This document shows, piece by piece, positions 16,598 through 24,133 of a stretch of DNA of 28,714 nucleotides (the stretch's first letter is position 1; each line of letters opens with the position of its first letter). The stretch lies in assembly GCA_036351575.1 (NCBI GenBank), contig JAZBPJ010000145.1, forward strand, positions 1 to 28,714, written 5' to 3'. This DNA comes from JABDPF01 sp036351575 (GTDB lineage Bacteria > Pseudomonadota > Gammaproteobacteria > Xanthomonadales > SZUA-36). The notes under the pieces were generated by a model, which did not search any database, was not told the DNA's origin, and worked only from the letters and a program-made list of their open reading frames with translations. Made by a program: the position numbers and the translations under genes.

Positions 16598-18764
16598 AAA
16601 ACAGCCGGGGGCAGCGGGCAAGCAGCCCCCGAAAACGCCGGCCGAACTGCTCTGCCACTTCGCCCTCTGGTTCGGCCTGCTGTTCGCCACCCCCGTATTC
16701 GTCGCGATTCACAATACCGACGACCTGGTATTTTCGGTGTCGACATTCGCCCTGTGGGCCGGCGCTGCCTGCCTGCTTGCGACGGGCTTGAGCTGGGGTG
16801 CGGCCGCCGTCAGCGGCGGCAATGCGCGCTGGTGGGTTTCCCGCGCCTTTCTCACCGCGGCGCTCCTACTGGCCGTCCAGGGCAACTTCGTGCACGGCCT
16901 GTTCGACTACGGAGCATTCAACGGCGAACGGGTGGATTACAGCGACTACGGATGGAAGTACTGGTCGGAATTTCTTCTGTGGCTGGCGGCATGGCCCCTG
17001 GGACTCTGGCTGCTGACCCGCGTGAAAACCGTGCCGGCCTGGCTTGCCGCCCTTCCGCTGCTCTCTTTCGCGCTCCTGGTATTTCCGGCTTTTTTCGCTC
17101 ACGGGGAGACCCCCTCGCAGGCCGCGGATACCGAAAACATCGATCCCGCTGTATTTGAATTCTCCAGTATCGCCAATCTCATTCACCTGCTGCCGGACGG
17201 GTTCCAGGGTGACGTGGTGCGCCAGGTGTTCGAGGAACGCCCGGAGCTCGCCGCGAAATTCAGGGGCTTCACGCTGTTTACCAACCACGTCAGCACCAAC
17301 CAGGGTACTGCCCCGGCCCTGTACACCATGCTGACCGGCGAGGCCTTCGACCTTCAGCGCGGCTGGACCTACCCGGTGGTCGGCCCCCATCTGCGCAAAA
17401 ACAGCTACGCGGTCGAACTGGCGATGGCCGGGTATCGGCTCGACTACGTGCCCATTTCCGGGTTTATCTGCCCGGACATGGCCCGAACCTGCATCGCCCG
17501 GCCTTTCAACGACATGAAAGCCCGCGGCATCTACCGGCACCGCAGCGAAGACGTCCAGTACTCGATCCGCCTGATCGGCGACCTGAGCCTGTTCCGGCTG
17601 ACGCCGATGTACCTGAAGGAAAGAATCCACAACGACGGCCGCTGGTTTCTCGCCGATACGACCATGGACGGCTCCTCGCCCTGGCCGGACCCGGTCATCC
17701 GCGAATGGACGGAAAACCTGCGGGTAAGCGACGAGGCGCCCGTCTACAAGTGGCATCACTTCGTGGGGACCCACGTTCCCGCGCAGTGGGACGAATCCTG
17801 CCGCCTGCTGGACAAGCCCGCCGTGGACCGGGCCGCCTACCTGGAACAGGCCAGCTGTGTGCTGGCCGGTATCGGCAAGCTGCTCGACCGCCTGGACGAG
17901 GCCGGCATTTATGATCAAACTGCGATGATCATTTCCGGGGACCACGGACACAACATTGCACCGGACGATGCAGTCGGCATTCCGCTGAACCGCGAACTGA
18001 CCCCCGGACTCCACGGCCAGGGCCGGCCCGCGCTGCTGGTCAAGCAAAAGGGAAGCCGGGAGGCCCTCGCCATCAGCGATCGCCCCAGCAGCTTGATGGA
18101 CGTGCATGCAAGCGCCCTCGAACTGGCGGGACTGCAAGCGCCCGGACCATCGGTTTTCGATCAAGGCGGGGAGCGGCAGGGACCGCGCCATTTCCGGGTT
18201 TACCGCGCACCCGATTTCTACACGGGAAAACCGATCCCCTACATCGAGTTCAGCGTGGGTCCGGATGCAAAAAATATGGCTGACTGGACGGTCTCGGACA
18301 TTCAGACCCATGAGAAGCCGCCGCCGGCCTATGACCCGGTCAATCGCCCGAACGGCAAGGATTTCATTTACGGCGCGGACCTGCGCAAATCCCCGGGCAA
18401 CAACCGCTCGTCCTGGGTCACCGGCCGCCAGCTGGCTTTCCTGGTCGGCGTGCCCGATACCACCCGGGATCGATACCTGGAACTCTCACTGCATATTCCG
18501 GACTGGGTGGGTGAGCAGTCATTCCGGGCGGAGATCAACGGCAGCAGCGCCGGGCGCAGTCCCGTGCTGTCGTCCGCGGACGGCGAATGGCAGACCGTGC
18601 GGCTGCCCTTCCCCGCTTCCACGCAGCACCCGGACAGAAACTTCGTATCGCTGGTTTTTGAGCGGCTGGAGCGATCACCCGAGCGGGAACCTGAATACGC
18701 TTCCGCCAGGATTCGGTCGATCCGCACCGTCGAGGCGGCTCAACCCTTCGCAACACACCAGTAA
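16584..18764 (+). CDS. Five-helix membrane alkaline-phosphatase-superfamily transferase (sulfatase-like)
   Basis: Proteins of this build (LtaS, EptA, OpgB) move a phosphoglycerol or phosphoethanolamine group onto glycans or lipids in the periplasm. The frame opens at 16536, but ATG 16584 (726 residues) is preferred: it overlaps the receptor stop by 14 bases, suggesting coupled translation, though no clear ribosome site is seen. Five hydrophobic helices occupy about 24-43, 48-76, 84-107, 126-146 and 151-173. The catalytic domain shows LLPDGFQ (metal Asp205), QGTAPALYTMLTGE (Thr242 as likely nucleophile), GTHVPAQWD (His397), SGDHGH (Asp453, His454) and GLHGQG (His477). The sulfatase CxPxR motif is absent, so transferase or phosphatase chemistry is more likely than sulfate hydrolysis. 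A C-terminal beta-sandwich-like region (about 620-700, LELSLHIPDWVGEQSF) follows. Its end overlaps the convergent methyltransferase gene by 25 bases. Confidence 0.87.
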   Translation: MPRSEKQPGAAGKQPPKTPAELLCHFALWFGLLFATPVFVAIHNTDDLVFSVSTFALWAGAACLLATGLSWGAAAVSGGNARWWVSRAFLTAALLLAVQGNFVHGLFDYGAFNGERVDYSDYGWKYWSEFLLWLAAWPLGLWLLTRVKTVPAWLAALPLLSFALLVFPAFFAHGETPSQAADTENIDPAVFEFSSIANLIHLLPDGFQGDVVRQVFEERPELAAKFRGFTLFTNHVSTNQGTAPALYTMLTGEAFDLQRGWTYPVVGPHLRKNSYAVELAMAGYRLDYVPISGFICPDMARTCIARPFNDMKARGIYRHRSEDVQYSIRLIGDLSLFRLTPMYLKERIHNDGRWFLADTTMDGSSPWPDPVIREWTENLRVSDEAPVYKWHHFVGTHVPAQWDESCRLLDKPAVDRAAYLEQASCVLAGIGKLLDRLDEAGIYDQTAMIISGDHGHNIAPDDAVGIPLNRELTPGLHGQGRPALLVKQKGSREALAISDRPSSLMDVHASALELAGLQAPGPSVFDQGGERQGPRHFRVYRAPDFYTGKPIPYIEFSVGPDAKNMADWTVSDIQTHEKPPPAYDPVNRPNGKDFIYGADLRKSPGNNRSSWVTGRQLAFLVGVPDTTRDRYLELSLHIPDWVGEQSFRAEINGSSAGRSPVLSSADGEWQTVRLPFPASTQHPDRNFVSLVFERLERSPEREPEYASARIRSIRTVEAAQPFATHQ

Positions 18765-20155
18765 AGAAAGCGGTTCCCCGATCCGAGCGTGTGCTGCCTG
18801 CGGATCGTGTACCTGCGGGACAGGCAGGCTTCGAGGTTTTTCCGCGAGTAATCAGCATAAAGGTCCTGCTTGTTGCGCAGCAGCGACTCGACCTTGTCGT
18901 CGGCCCGTGCAACGTATTCGATCAGCAATTGGCCCGCCAGTCCCGCCAGCCAGTCGACAAACTCTTCCAGCGGCACGTTGGCGCTGATGACGACGTGGTG
19001 AATCAGCGCCAGGCACAGGACCAGGTCCGGACGCGCACGGCTGGCCAGGTCGCGGCGCTCGCCGTTGCGCCAACCCCAGTTCGGTGACGGATCGCAAACG
19101 TTCTGCAGCAGCGGCAGGACATTTGTCACGCCCTCCGCGCCGTTTTGCCGAAACATGCGCTCCACCGCGAAGTGATCCACGTCCATGGCCAGGACCTGGC
19201 GTGCGTGCTGCCCGGCGATGCGGGCAAAACGGCCGGTGTTGGCGCCGATGTCCCAGACGGTGTCGGCGCCGCTGTCCCGCAGGCACTGCTCGACGAACGA
19301 TTCCTTGTCCGACAGGTCAGCCTCGCTGTAGTTATGGAAGTCCGCGTAGCTTCCCCACTCGGACCCGCTGCCGTCCCAGGAGAGGCTTTTCAGTAGCGTT
19401 TTCATTTTTCGCAGGTTGGCGAGTATCAGTTCCTTGCTGAATCCGGCCGAACGGATTTCCTGCCGCACGTCGCGCCGGGTCGAGGCGTAGCTGCGGTCGA
19501 GCCTGGCCTGCAGCCAGACGTGCGAGAAAACTCCCTTGCGCAAGCGGTCGCGCAGACCGAGCAGCCCCGCCATGGTCTGAACATCCACGCCGTCGATCCG
19601 TGCGCGCAGGAACGGCTGGAAGTCGATGCCCTTGTAGGCCTGGAGCATCAGCGGAAACAGGAACAGTTCGCAGAACTGCCGGTAACCCGCCCAGGTCGAA
19701 CCCGGCTGCAGGGTTTGAAACGATGGAATATCGATGAAAACCGGCCTGCCCGCCACGAACTGGACGTTGTAGGGCGTGGCGTCCTTGAGGATCATGCCCG
19801 CGCCGATGGCCTCCTCGACCAGGTCCAGCGTCAGCAGGCCCGCCTGGCGAAGCATCTCGAAGCTCCACTCGTACGCGTATGAAATAGCAGGAATTCGATC
19901 GTGCTCCAGGAAAGCGGCCCAGCGTTCGCGCTCCTGTTCGGGAAGGGGCACCTGAGCGGCAGGCAGCGCCCGCGTGGCGACGATTTTACCGGCGTCGCTC
20001 AGGCGCGCGTAGAGCCCCGTTTCCTGCAGTTTGCGCCAGTCGGACAGTGCTTCTTCTGAAATTCCGCGAACGACCCGGTCTCCGCAGAGGTAGACACGAC
20101 CGGCACGGTCCCTGAACGAACCGGAGTCGAAGTCTGTCTGCACAGGGCTGCTCAC
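18740..20155 (-). CDS. Class I SAM-dependent methyltransferase with kinase-like N-terminal domain
   Basis: The C-terminal part is a Rossmann methyltransferase: motif I is TVWDIGANTGRFARIAG (about 299-315), then VLAMDVDHFAVERM and PDLVLCLALIHHV. The N-terminal 250 residues are unlike simple methyltransferases. They contain GMILKDATPYNVQFVAGRPV then FIDIPSF (about 120-146), an arrangement of K-D-x-x-P-x-N and I-D resembling the catalytic and metal loops of aminoglycoside-phosphotransferase-like kinases. Similar proteins are annotated as nodulation NoeA-like or generic methyltransferases. The frame is open to 20335; I chose GTG 20155 (471 residues), one base after the stop of the YLDPGTGS gene, with GTG 20143 as alternative. 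The substrate is unknown; context suggests a glycan or lipid carrier. It is the last gene of a minus-strand run starting at guaB. Confidence 0.85.
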   Translation of the reverse strand: MSSPVQTDFDSGSFRDRAGRVYLCGDRVVRGISEEALSDWRKLQETGLYARLSDAGKIVATRALPAAQVPLPEQERERWAAFLEHDRIPAISYAYEWSFEMLRQAGLLTLDLVEEAIGAGMILKDATPYNVQFVAGRPVFIDIPSFQTLQPGSTWAGYRQFCELFLFPLMLQAYKGIDFQPFLRARIDGVDVQTMAGLLGLRDRLRKGVFSHVWLQARLDRSYASTRRDVRQEIRSAGFSKELILANLRKMKTLLKSLSWDGSGSEWGSYADFHNYSEADLSDKESFVEQCLRDSGADTVWDIGANTGRFARIAGQHARQVLAMDVDHFAVERMFRQNGAEGVTNVLPLLQNVCDPSPNWGWRNGERRDLASRARPDLVLCLALIHHVVISANVPLEEFVDWLAGLAGQLLIEYVARADDKVESLLRNKQDLYADYSRKNLEACLSRRYTIRRQHTLGSGNRFLYWCVAKG

Positions 20156-20156
20156 T

Positions 20157-20369
20157 TCAGCGGGTTTCTTCCGTTTCTTCCTCCGCACCGGGCTTCTTTG
20201 CGAAACCCAGCGCATCCCGAATCCGGTGCCATCCGAGTTTGAACGCCACGCCGACCGCCGCGACACCGCCAAGGATGACCTGCAGCAACATGCTCCCGGT
20301 GCCGGGGTCGAGATAAGCCCAGGCAGGCCGGGCAAGCAGCGTGAGAACAGTCAACAGAATAATTTTCAT
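20157..20369 (-). CDS. YLDPGTGS small exported membrane protein
   Basis: The protein has 70 residues. MKIILLTVLTLLARPAWA is a classic signal peptide. It is followed by YLDPGTGSMLLQ, a short conserved motif seen in a family of small uncharacterised proteins, then a second hydrophobic helix (ILGGVAAVGVAFKL), WHRIRDALGF and a charged tail ending EEETEETR. The frame extends upstream to 20510, but the signal peptide fixes the start at 20369, with GGGAC just ahead. Its stop is one base before the methyltransferase start, so the two are translated together; tadA ends 40 bases upstream. No function is established. Its fixed place beside a surface-modification type methyltransferase suggests a helper or anchor at the inner membrane. 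Confidence 0.82.
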   Translation of the reverse strand: MKIILLTVLTLLARPAWAYLDPGTGSMLLQVILGGVAAVGVAFKLGWHRIRDALGFAKKPGAEEETEETR

Positions 20370-20409
20370 CGTCAGGTCCCGGTGCGTTCGCCAAGCGCTT
20401 GCGTTGCGG

Positions 20410-20862
20410 CTAGGGCGATTGTCGGCGTTGGCGGAAAAAGGAACGTAACATTCCCGCGGCTTCCTCCGCCAGAACGCCGCCATCCACCCGCACAACATGA
20501 TTATGCGCATGCAGCGCCTGCAGGTCGAACGCTCCGCCCAGCGCGCCGGTCTTCGGATCGCCGGCCGCGTAAACCAGCCGTTCGATGCGTGCGTGGATCA
20601 TCGCGCCGACGCACATCGCGCAGGGTTCCAGCGTGACGTAGAGCGTCGTGCCCGGCAGCCGGTGGTTTCCGGCCGCCCGGCCGGCCTGCCGCATGGCGAC
20701 GACCTCGGCGTGGGCCGTGGGGTCGCTGGTGGAGATATTGCGGTTCCAGCCCTCGCCCGCGATTTCCCCGTCGCGGACCAGTACCGCGCCGACCGGGACT
20801 TCGCCCTCCGCCTCGGCGCGCGCCGCCAGCTCGAGCGCGCGGCTCATCCACCGTCGATCCAT
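20410..20862 (-). CDS. tadA: tRNA-specific adenosine deaminase
   Basis: TadA converts adenosine 34 of tRNA-Arg(ACG) to inosine, allowing wobble decoding; it is normally essential. The protein has 150 residues with the zinc deaminase motifs: HAE (His51, catalytic Glu53) and PCAMC (Cys81, Cys84), plus EVPVGAVLV and WNRNISTSDPTAHAE, which mark TadA rather than a cytidine deaminase. The frame is open to a GTG at 20910 overlapping the guaA stop; ATG 20862 aligns with known TadA N-termini and is preferred. guaA ends 38 bases upstream, and this guaB-guaA-tadA order is recurrent in gammaproteobacteria. Confidence 0.96.
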   Translation of the reverse strand: MDRRWMSRALELAARAEAEGEVPVGAVLVRDGEIAGEGWNRNISTSDPTAHAEVVAMRQAGRAAGNHRLPGTTLYVTLEPCAMCVGAMIHARIERLVYAAGDPKTGALGGAFDLQALHAHNHVVRVDGGVLAEEAAGMLRSFFRQRRQSP

Positions 20863-20900
20863 TTCAACCCGGCCGGGATCTTCGCTGCTCAAGCGACCGC

Positions 20901-22478
20901 CTATTCCCACTCGATGGTCGCGGGCGGTTTTCCAGAAATATCATAAACTATTCTCGATATACCGCTGATTTCATTTGCTATTCTCAGTGATACTTTCTCG
21001 AGAAAGTCGTACGGCAGGTCTGCCCAGCGCGCCGTCATGAAATCGATGGTCTCCACCGCGCGCAATGCCACCACGTACTCGTAGCGCCGCTGGTCACCGG
21101 TCACGCCAACCGACTTGACGGGCAGAAAGACCGCGAACGCCTGGCTGGTCTTGTCGTAGAATCCCCCGGCGATCAGTTCCTCGATGAAAATGTGGTCGGC
21201 CCGCTGCAGCAGCTCTACGTATTCTTCCTTGACCTCGCCCAGCACGCGAACGCCCAGCCCGGGGCCCGGGAAGGGATGACGGAACACCATTTCCCGCGGC
21301 AGGCCCAGTTCGACGCCGATGCGCCTGACCTCGTCCTTGAACAGCTCCCGCAGGGGTTCGACGAGCTCCAGCTTCATGTAGTCCGGCAGCCCGCCCACGT
21401 TGTGGTGCGACTTGATCACCTGGGCCTTGCCGGTCTTGGCCCCGGCGGACTCGATCACGTCCGGGTAAATGGTGCCCTGTGCGAGCCAGCGAACGCCATC
21501 GATCTTGCCGGCTTCTTCTTCAAACACCTCGATGAACATGTTGCCGATGACCTTGCGTTTCTCTTCCGGGTCGGCGACGCCGCGCAGGGCGCCGAGAAAG
21601 CGCTCCTTCGCATCCACGCGGATCACGCGCACGCCCATGTGGCGCGCGAACGTGGCCATGACCTGGTCGCCCTCGCCGTAGCGCAGCATGCCGGTATCGA
21701 CGAAGATGCAGGTCAGCTGCTCACCGATGGCCTGGTGCAGCAGGGCCGCCACCACGCTGGAATCGACGCCGCCGGACAGGCCGAGAATGACGTGGCCGTC
21801 GCCGACCTGCTCGCGCACGCGGCTGACGGTGTCGCGAATGATGTTTTCGGCCGTCCAGTTTTCCTCGCAGCCGCAGATATCGTGCACAAAGCGTTCGAGA
21901 ATGCGCTCGCCCTGTACCGTGTGCGTTACCTCGGGATGAAACTGCACACCGTAGAAACCGCGCCCGTCGTCAGCGATAACGCACAGCGGCGCGGAATCGG
22001 TCGAAGCGACCCGCTCGAAGCCGGGCGGCAACTCGACGACCTTGTCGCCGTGGCTCATCCACACGTCCAGCTGGGGCTGGCCCGCGGCGTCTACGTGGTC
22101 TTCGATGTTCTGCAGCAGGCGGGAAGGCTGCTGAACCGTCACGCGCGCGAAGCCGAACTCCTTGAGCTCCGAGGGCTCGACGCGGCCACCCAGCTGCGCA
22201 GCCATCGTATGCAGGCCGTAGCAGATACCCAGGACGGGAATATTCAGTTCAAATACGACCGGCGGCGCCTGGGGCCCGTCCTCGGCGTGGACCGACTCCG
22301 GCCCGCCGGAAAGGATGATTCCACGCGGTGCAAAATGACTGATCTCGCTGGCTTTTGAATCCCACGGCCAGATCTCGCAATAAACTCCGATTTCGCGGAT
22401 GCGCCTTGCAATGAGTTGCGTGTACTGTGAACCGAAATCGAGGATCAGGATCCTGTGTGCGTGAATGTCTCGAACCAT
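20901..22478 (-). CDS. guaA: GMP synthase (glutamine-hydrolysing)
   Basis: GuaA aminates XMP to GMP using glutamine and ATP, the last step of guanine nucleotide synthesis. The 525-residue length is standard. The class I glutamine amidotransferase domain carries Cys86 in GICYGLHTMA and His181/Glu183 in FHPEVTHT. The ATP-pyrophosphatase domain has LSGGVDSSVVAALL (about 234-247). The C-terminal dimerisation domain ends GKPPATIEWE, as in other GuaA proteins. The start at 22478 matches the family N-terminus (HRILILDFGSQYTQLIARR). It lies 17 bases after guaB, in one operon. Confidence 0.98.
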   Translation of the reverse strand: MVRDIHAHRILILDFGSQYTQLIARRIREIGVYCEIWPWDSKASEISHFAPRGIILSGGPESVHAEDGPQAPPVVFELNIPVLGICYGLHTMAAQLGGRVEPSELKEFGFARVTVQQPSRLLQNIEDHVDAAGQPQLDVWMSHGDKVVELPPGFERVASTDSAPLCVIADDGRGFYGVQFHPEVTHTVQGERILERFVHDICGCEENWTAENIIRDTVSRVREQVGDGHVILGLSGGVDSSVVAALLHQAIGEQLTCIFVDTGMLRYGEGDQVMATFARHMGVRVIRVDAKERFLGALRGVADPEEKRKVIGNMFIEVFEEEAGKIDGVRWLAQGTIYPDVIESAGAKTGKAQVIKSHHNVGGLPDYMKLELVEPLRELFKDEVRRIGVELGLPREMVFRHPFPGPGLGVRVLGEVKEEYVELLQRADHIFIEELIAGGFYDKTSQAFAVFLPVKSVGVTGDQRRYEYVVALRAVETIDFMTARWADLPYDFLEKVSLRIANEISGISRIVYDISGKPPATIEWE

Positions 22479-22495
22479 GTTGTGTCAGCCCGCCG

Positions 22496-23953
22496 TCAGG
22501 ACAGCTTGTAGTTGGGCGCCTCCTTGGTGATCTGCACATCGTGTGCATGGCTTTCCCGGATTCCGGCGCCGGTGATGCGCACGAAGCGCGACTCGGTGCG
22601 GAACTTCTCGATCGTATCGCAGCCCATGTAGCCCATCGAGGACCTCAGGCCGCCGAGCAACTGGTGCACTACCCCCGACAGCGGCCCCTTGTAGGGCACG
22701 CGTCCCTCGATACCCTCGGGCACCAGTTTTTCCGCCGCCACGTCGAACTGGAAATAGCGGTCCCTGGATCCTTCCTGCATGGCGCCAATGGAGCCCATGC
22801 CGCGGTAGGACTTGTAAGAACGGCCCTGGTACAGCTCGACCTCGCCGGGGGCTTCCTCGGTGCCGGCGAACAGGCCGCCGATCATGACGCTGTGCCCGCC
22901 GGCCGCGATGGCCTTGGCAAAGTCGCCCGAAAAACGAATGCCGCCGTCCGCGATCAGGGGAACACCGCTCTCCTTCAGCGCCGCGGCGACGTGGGCCACC
23001 GCCGTGACCTGCGGCACACCGACCCCAGCGACGACGCGGGTGGTGCAAATCGAACCCGGCCCCTGCCCTACCTTTACGCCGTCGGCGCCCGCCTCGACCA
23101 GCGCCAGCGCGCCTTCGGCCGTGGTCACGTTTCCGCCGACGACCTGGACGTCCGGAAACTGCTGCTTTATCCAGCGGACCCGGTCGAGCACACCCCGTGT
23201 GTGGCCGTGCGCGGTGTCGCACACGATCACGTCCACGCCGGCCTGCACCAGGGCCGCCACGCGGTCCTCGGTATCACCGCCGACGCCGATGGCGGCTGCA
23301 ACCAGCAGGCTTTCCTGGGCGTCCTTGGCGGCATTCGGAAAATCGGTGGATTTCTGAATATCCTTCACGGTGATCAGGCCGCGCAACTCGAAGGCATCGT
23401 TGACCACCAGCACTTTCTCGATGCGGTGCTTGTGCAAGAGGGTAAGCACCTCGTTCTGGCTGGCGTCCTCGCGCACCGTCACGAGCCGGTCTTTCGGCGT
23501 CATGATGTTGCGCACGGGATCGTCCAGTTTCTTTTCGAAGCGCATGTCACGGGCCGTGACGATTCCCACCAGTTCGTCTCCGTCCACCACCGGCACGCCG
23601 GAAATATTGTGGCTGTGGGTCAGCTCCAGCACTTCGCGGATCGTCGTCGAAGGGTCAACGGTAAACGGGTCCTTGATGACGCCGGCCTCGTATTTCTTGA
23701 CCTTGGAGACCTCGCGCGCCTGTTTATCCAGCGGCATGTTCTTGTGGATGACGCCGATACCGCCTTCCTGCGCCATCGCGATGGCCAGGCGCGCCTCGGT
23801 GACGGTATCCATCGCCGCGGACACCAGCGGCGCTTTCAGGCTGATTTCGCGCGTCAGGCGTGTCGCCAGCGTCACGTCGCCGGGCAAGACTTCCGAATAG
23901 GCGGGAACCAGGGAAACGTCGTCGAAGGTCAGGGCTTCTCCGGTCAAATGCAT
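22496..23953 (-). CDS. guaB: IMP dehydrogenase
   Basis: GuaB oxidises IMP to XMP with NAD+, the committed step to GMP. The 485-residue protein has LTFDDVSLVPAYS at the N-terminus and a CBS-pair regulatory insert at about 92-205 (ISGVPVVDGDELVGIVTARD). The catalytic Cys303 lies in GPGSICTTR, followed by the flap region YKSYRGMGSIGAM and GVEGRV-like IEGRVPYKG. It has a very strong ribosome site (GGAGGAG) and a well-formed promoter with a structured leader. It is first in the guaB-guaA-tadA run. Confidence 0.98.
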   Translation of the reverse strand: MHLTGEALTFDDVSLVPAYSEVLPGDVTLATRLTREISLKAPLVSAAMDTVTEARLAIAMAQEGGIGVIHKNMPLDKQAREVSKVKKYEAGVIKDPFTVDPSTTIREVLELTHSHNISGVPVVDGDELVGIVTARDMRFEKKLDDPVRNIMTPKDRLVTVREDASQNEVLTLLHKHRIEKVLVVNDAFELRGLITVKDIQKSTDFPNAAKDAQESLLVAAAIGVGGDTEDRVAALVQAGVDVIVCDTAHGHTRGVLDRVRWIKQQFPDVQVVGGNVTTAEGALALVEAGADGVKVGQGPGSICTTRVVAGVGVPQVTAVAHVAAALKESGVPLIADGGIRFSGDFAKAIAAGGHSVMIGGLFAGTEEAPGEVELYQGRSYKSYRGMGSIGAMQEGSRDRYFQFDVAAEKLVPEGIEGRVPYKGPLSGVVHQLLGGLRSSMGYMGCDTIEKFRTESRFVRITGAGIRESHAHDVQITKEAPNYKLS

Positions 23954-23963
23954 GTGCTCGATC

Positions 23964-24016
23964 TCCTCCCTTTCGGGTCTACGAAATACGCCGACGCCCG
24001 GCGAGGACCGGGCGTC
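23964..24016 (-). promoter_or_regulatory. guaB leader hairpin with loop complementary to the Shine-Dalgarno sequence
   Basis: On the transcript, GACGCCCGG (24016-24008) and CCGGGCGTC (24001-23993) form a perfect 9-base-pair stem with loop UCCUCG (24007-24002). The ribosome site GGGAGGAG contains GAGGA at 23968-23964, exactly complementary to UCCUC in the loop. A loop-SD pairing (pseudoknot) that would block translation is therefore possible. There is no T run after the stem, so it is not a simple terminator. Regulation is inferred only from base pairing. Confidence 0.4.
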
Positions 24017-24033
24017 TCGGAGTGGATCGATTC

Positions 24034-24063
24034 ATTATACGACCGTCGTCAAGCCGATGTAAG
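24034..24063 (-). promoter_or_regulatory. Probable sigma70 promoter of guaB
   Basis: The minus strand shows CTTACA (24063-24058, four of six matches to TTGACA), an 18-base spacer and a perfect TATAAT (24039-24034). Transcription would begin near 24027, giving a leader of about 74 bases that contains the hairpin and the GGAGGAG site. Confidence 0.6.
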
Positions 24064-24066
24064 CGG

Positions 24067-24095
24067 GGTGACAGGCGGAAGATACCTGTGTCACC
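24067..24095. repeat. Inverted repeat upstream of guaB
   Basis: GGTGACA (24067-24073) and TGTCACC (24089-24095) are exact inverted copies separated by 15 bases. They lie just upstream of the guaB -35 and directly beside the 18-base palindrome. They could be an operator or a transcript hairpin at the end of the amidohydrolase mRNA. Confidence 0.35.
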
Positions 24096-24113
24096 GCGAA
24101 CCGCGCGGTTCGC
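24096..24113. repeat. 18-base perfect palindrome between amidohydrolase and guaB
   Basis: GCGAACCGCGCGGTTCGC is a perfect palindrome with no spacer, 20 bases past the amidohydrolase stop and about 33 bases upstream of the guaB -35. Without a following T run it is a poor terminator. An operator, or a hairpin ending the amidohydrolase transcript, is possible. Confidence 0.4.
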
Positions 24114-24133
24114 CTGACTTTGTCCGAAATTGC

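Noticed and set aside
20380..20405. A PurR-like sequence (CAAGCGCTTG core) between tadA and the YLDPGTGS gene
   Set aside because: It matches only part of the PurR consensus and lies inside an apparent operon, not near the guaB promoter; chance similarity is likely.
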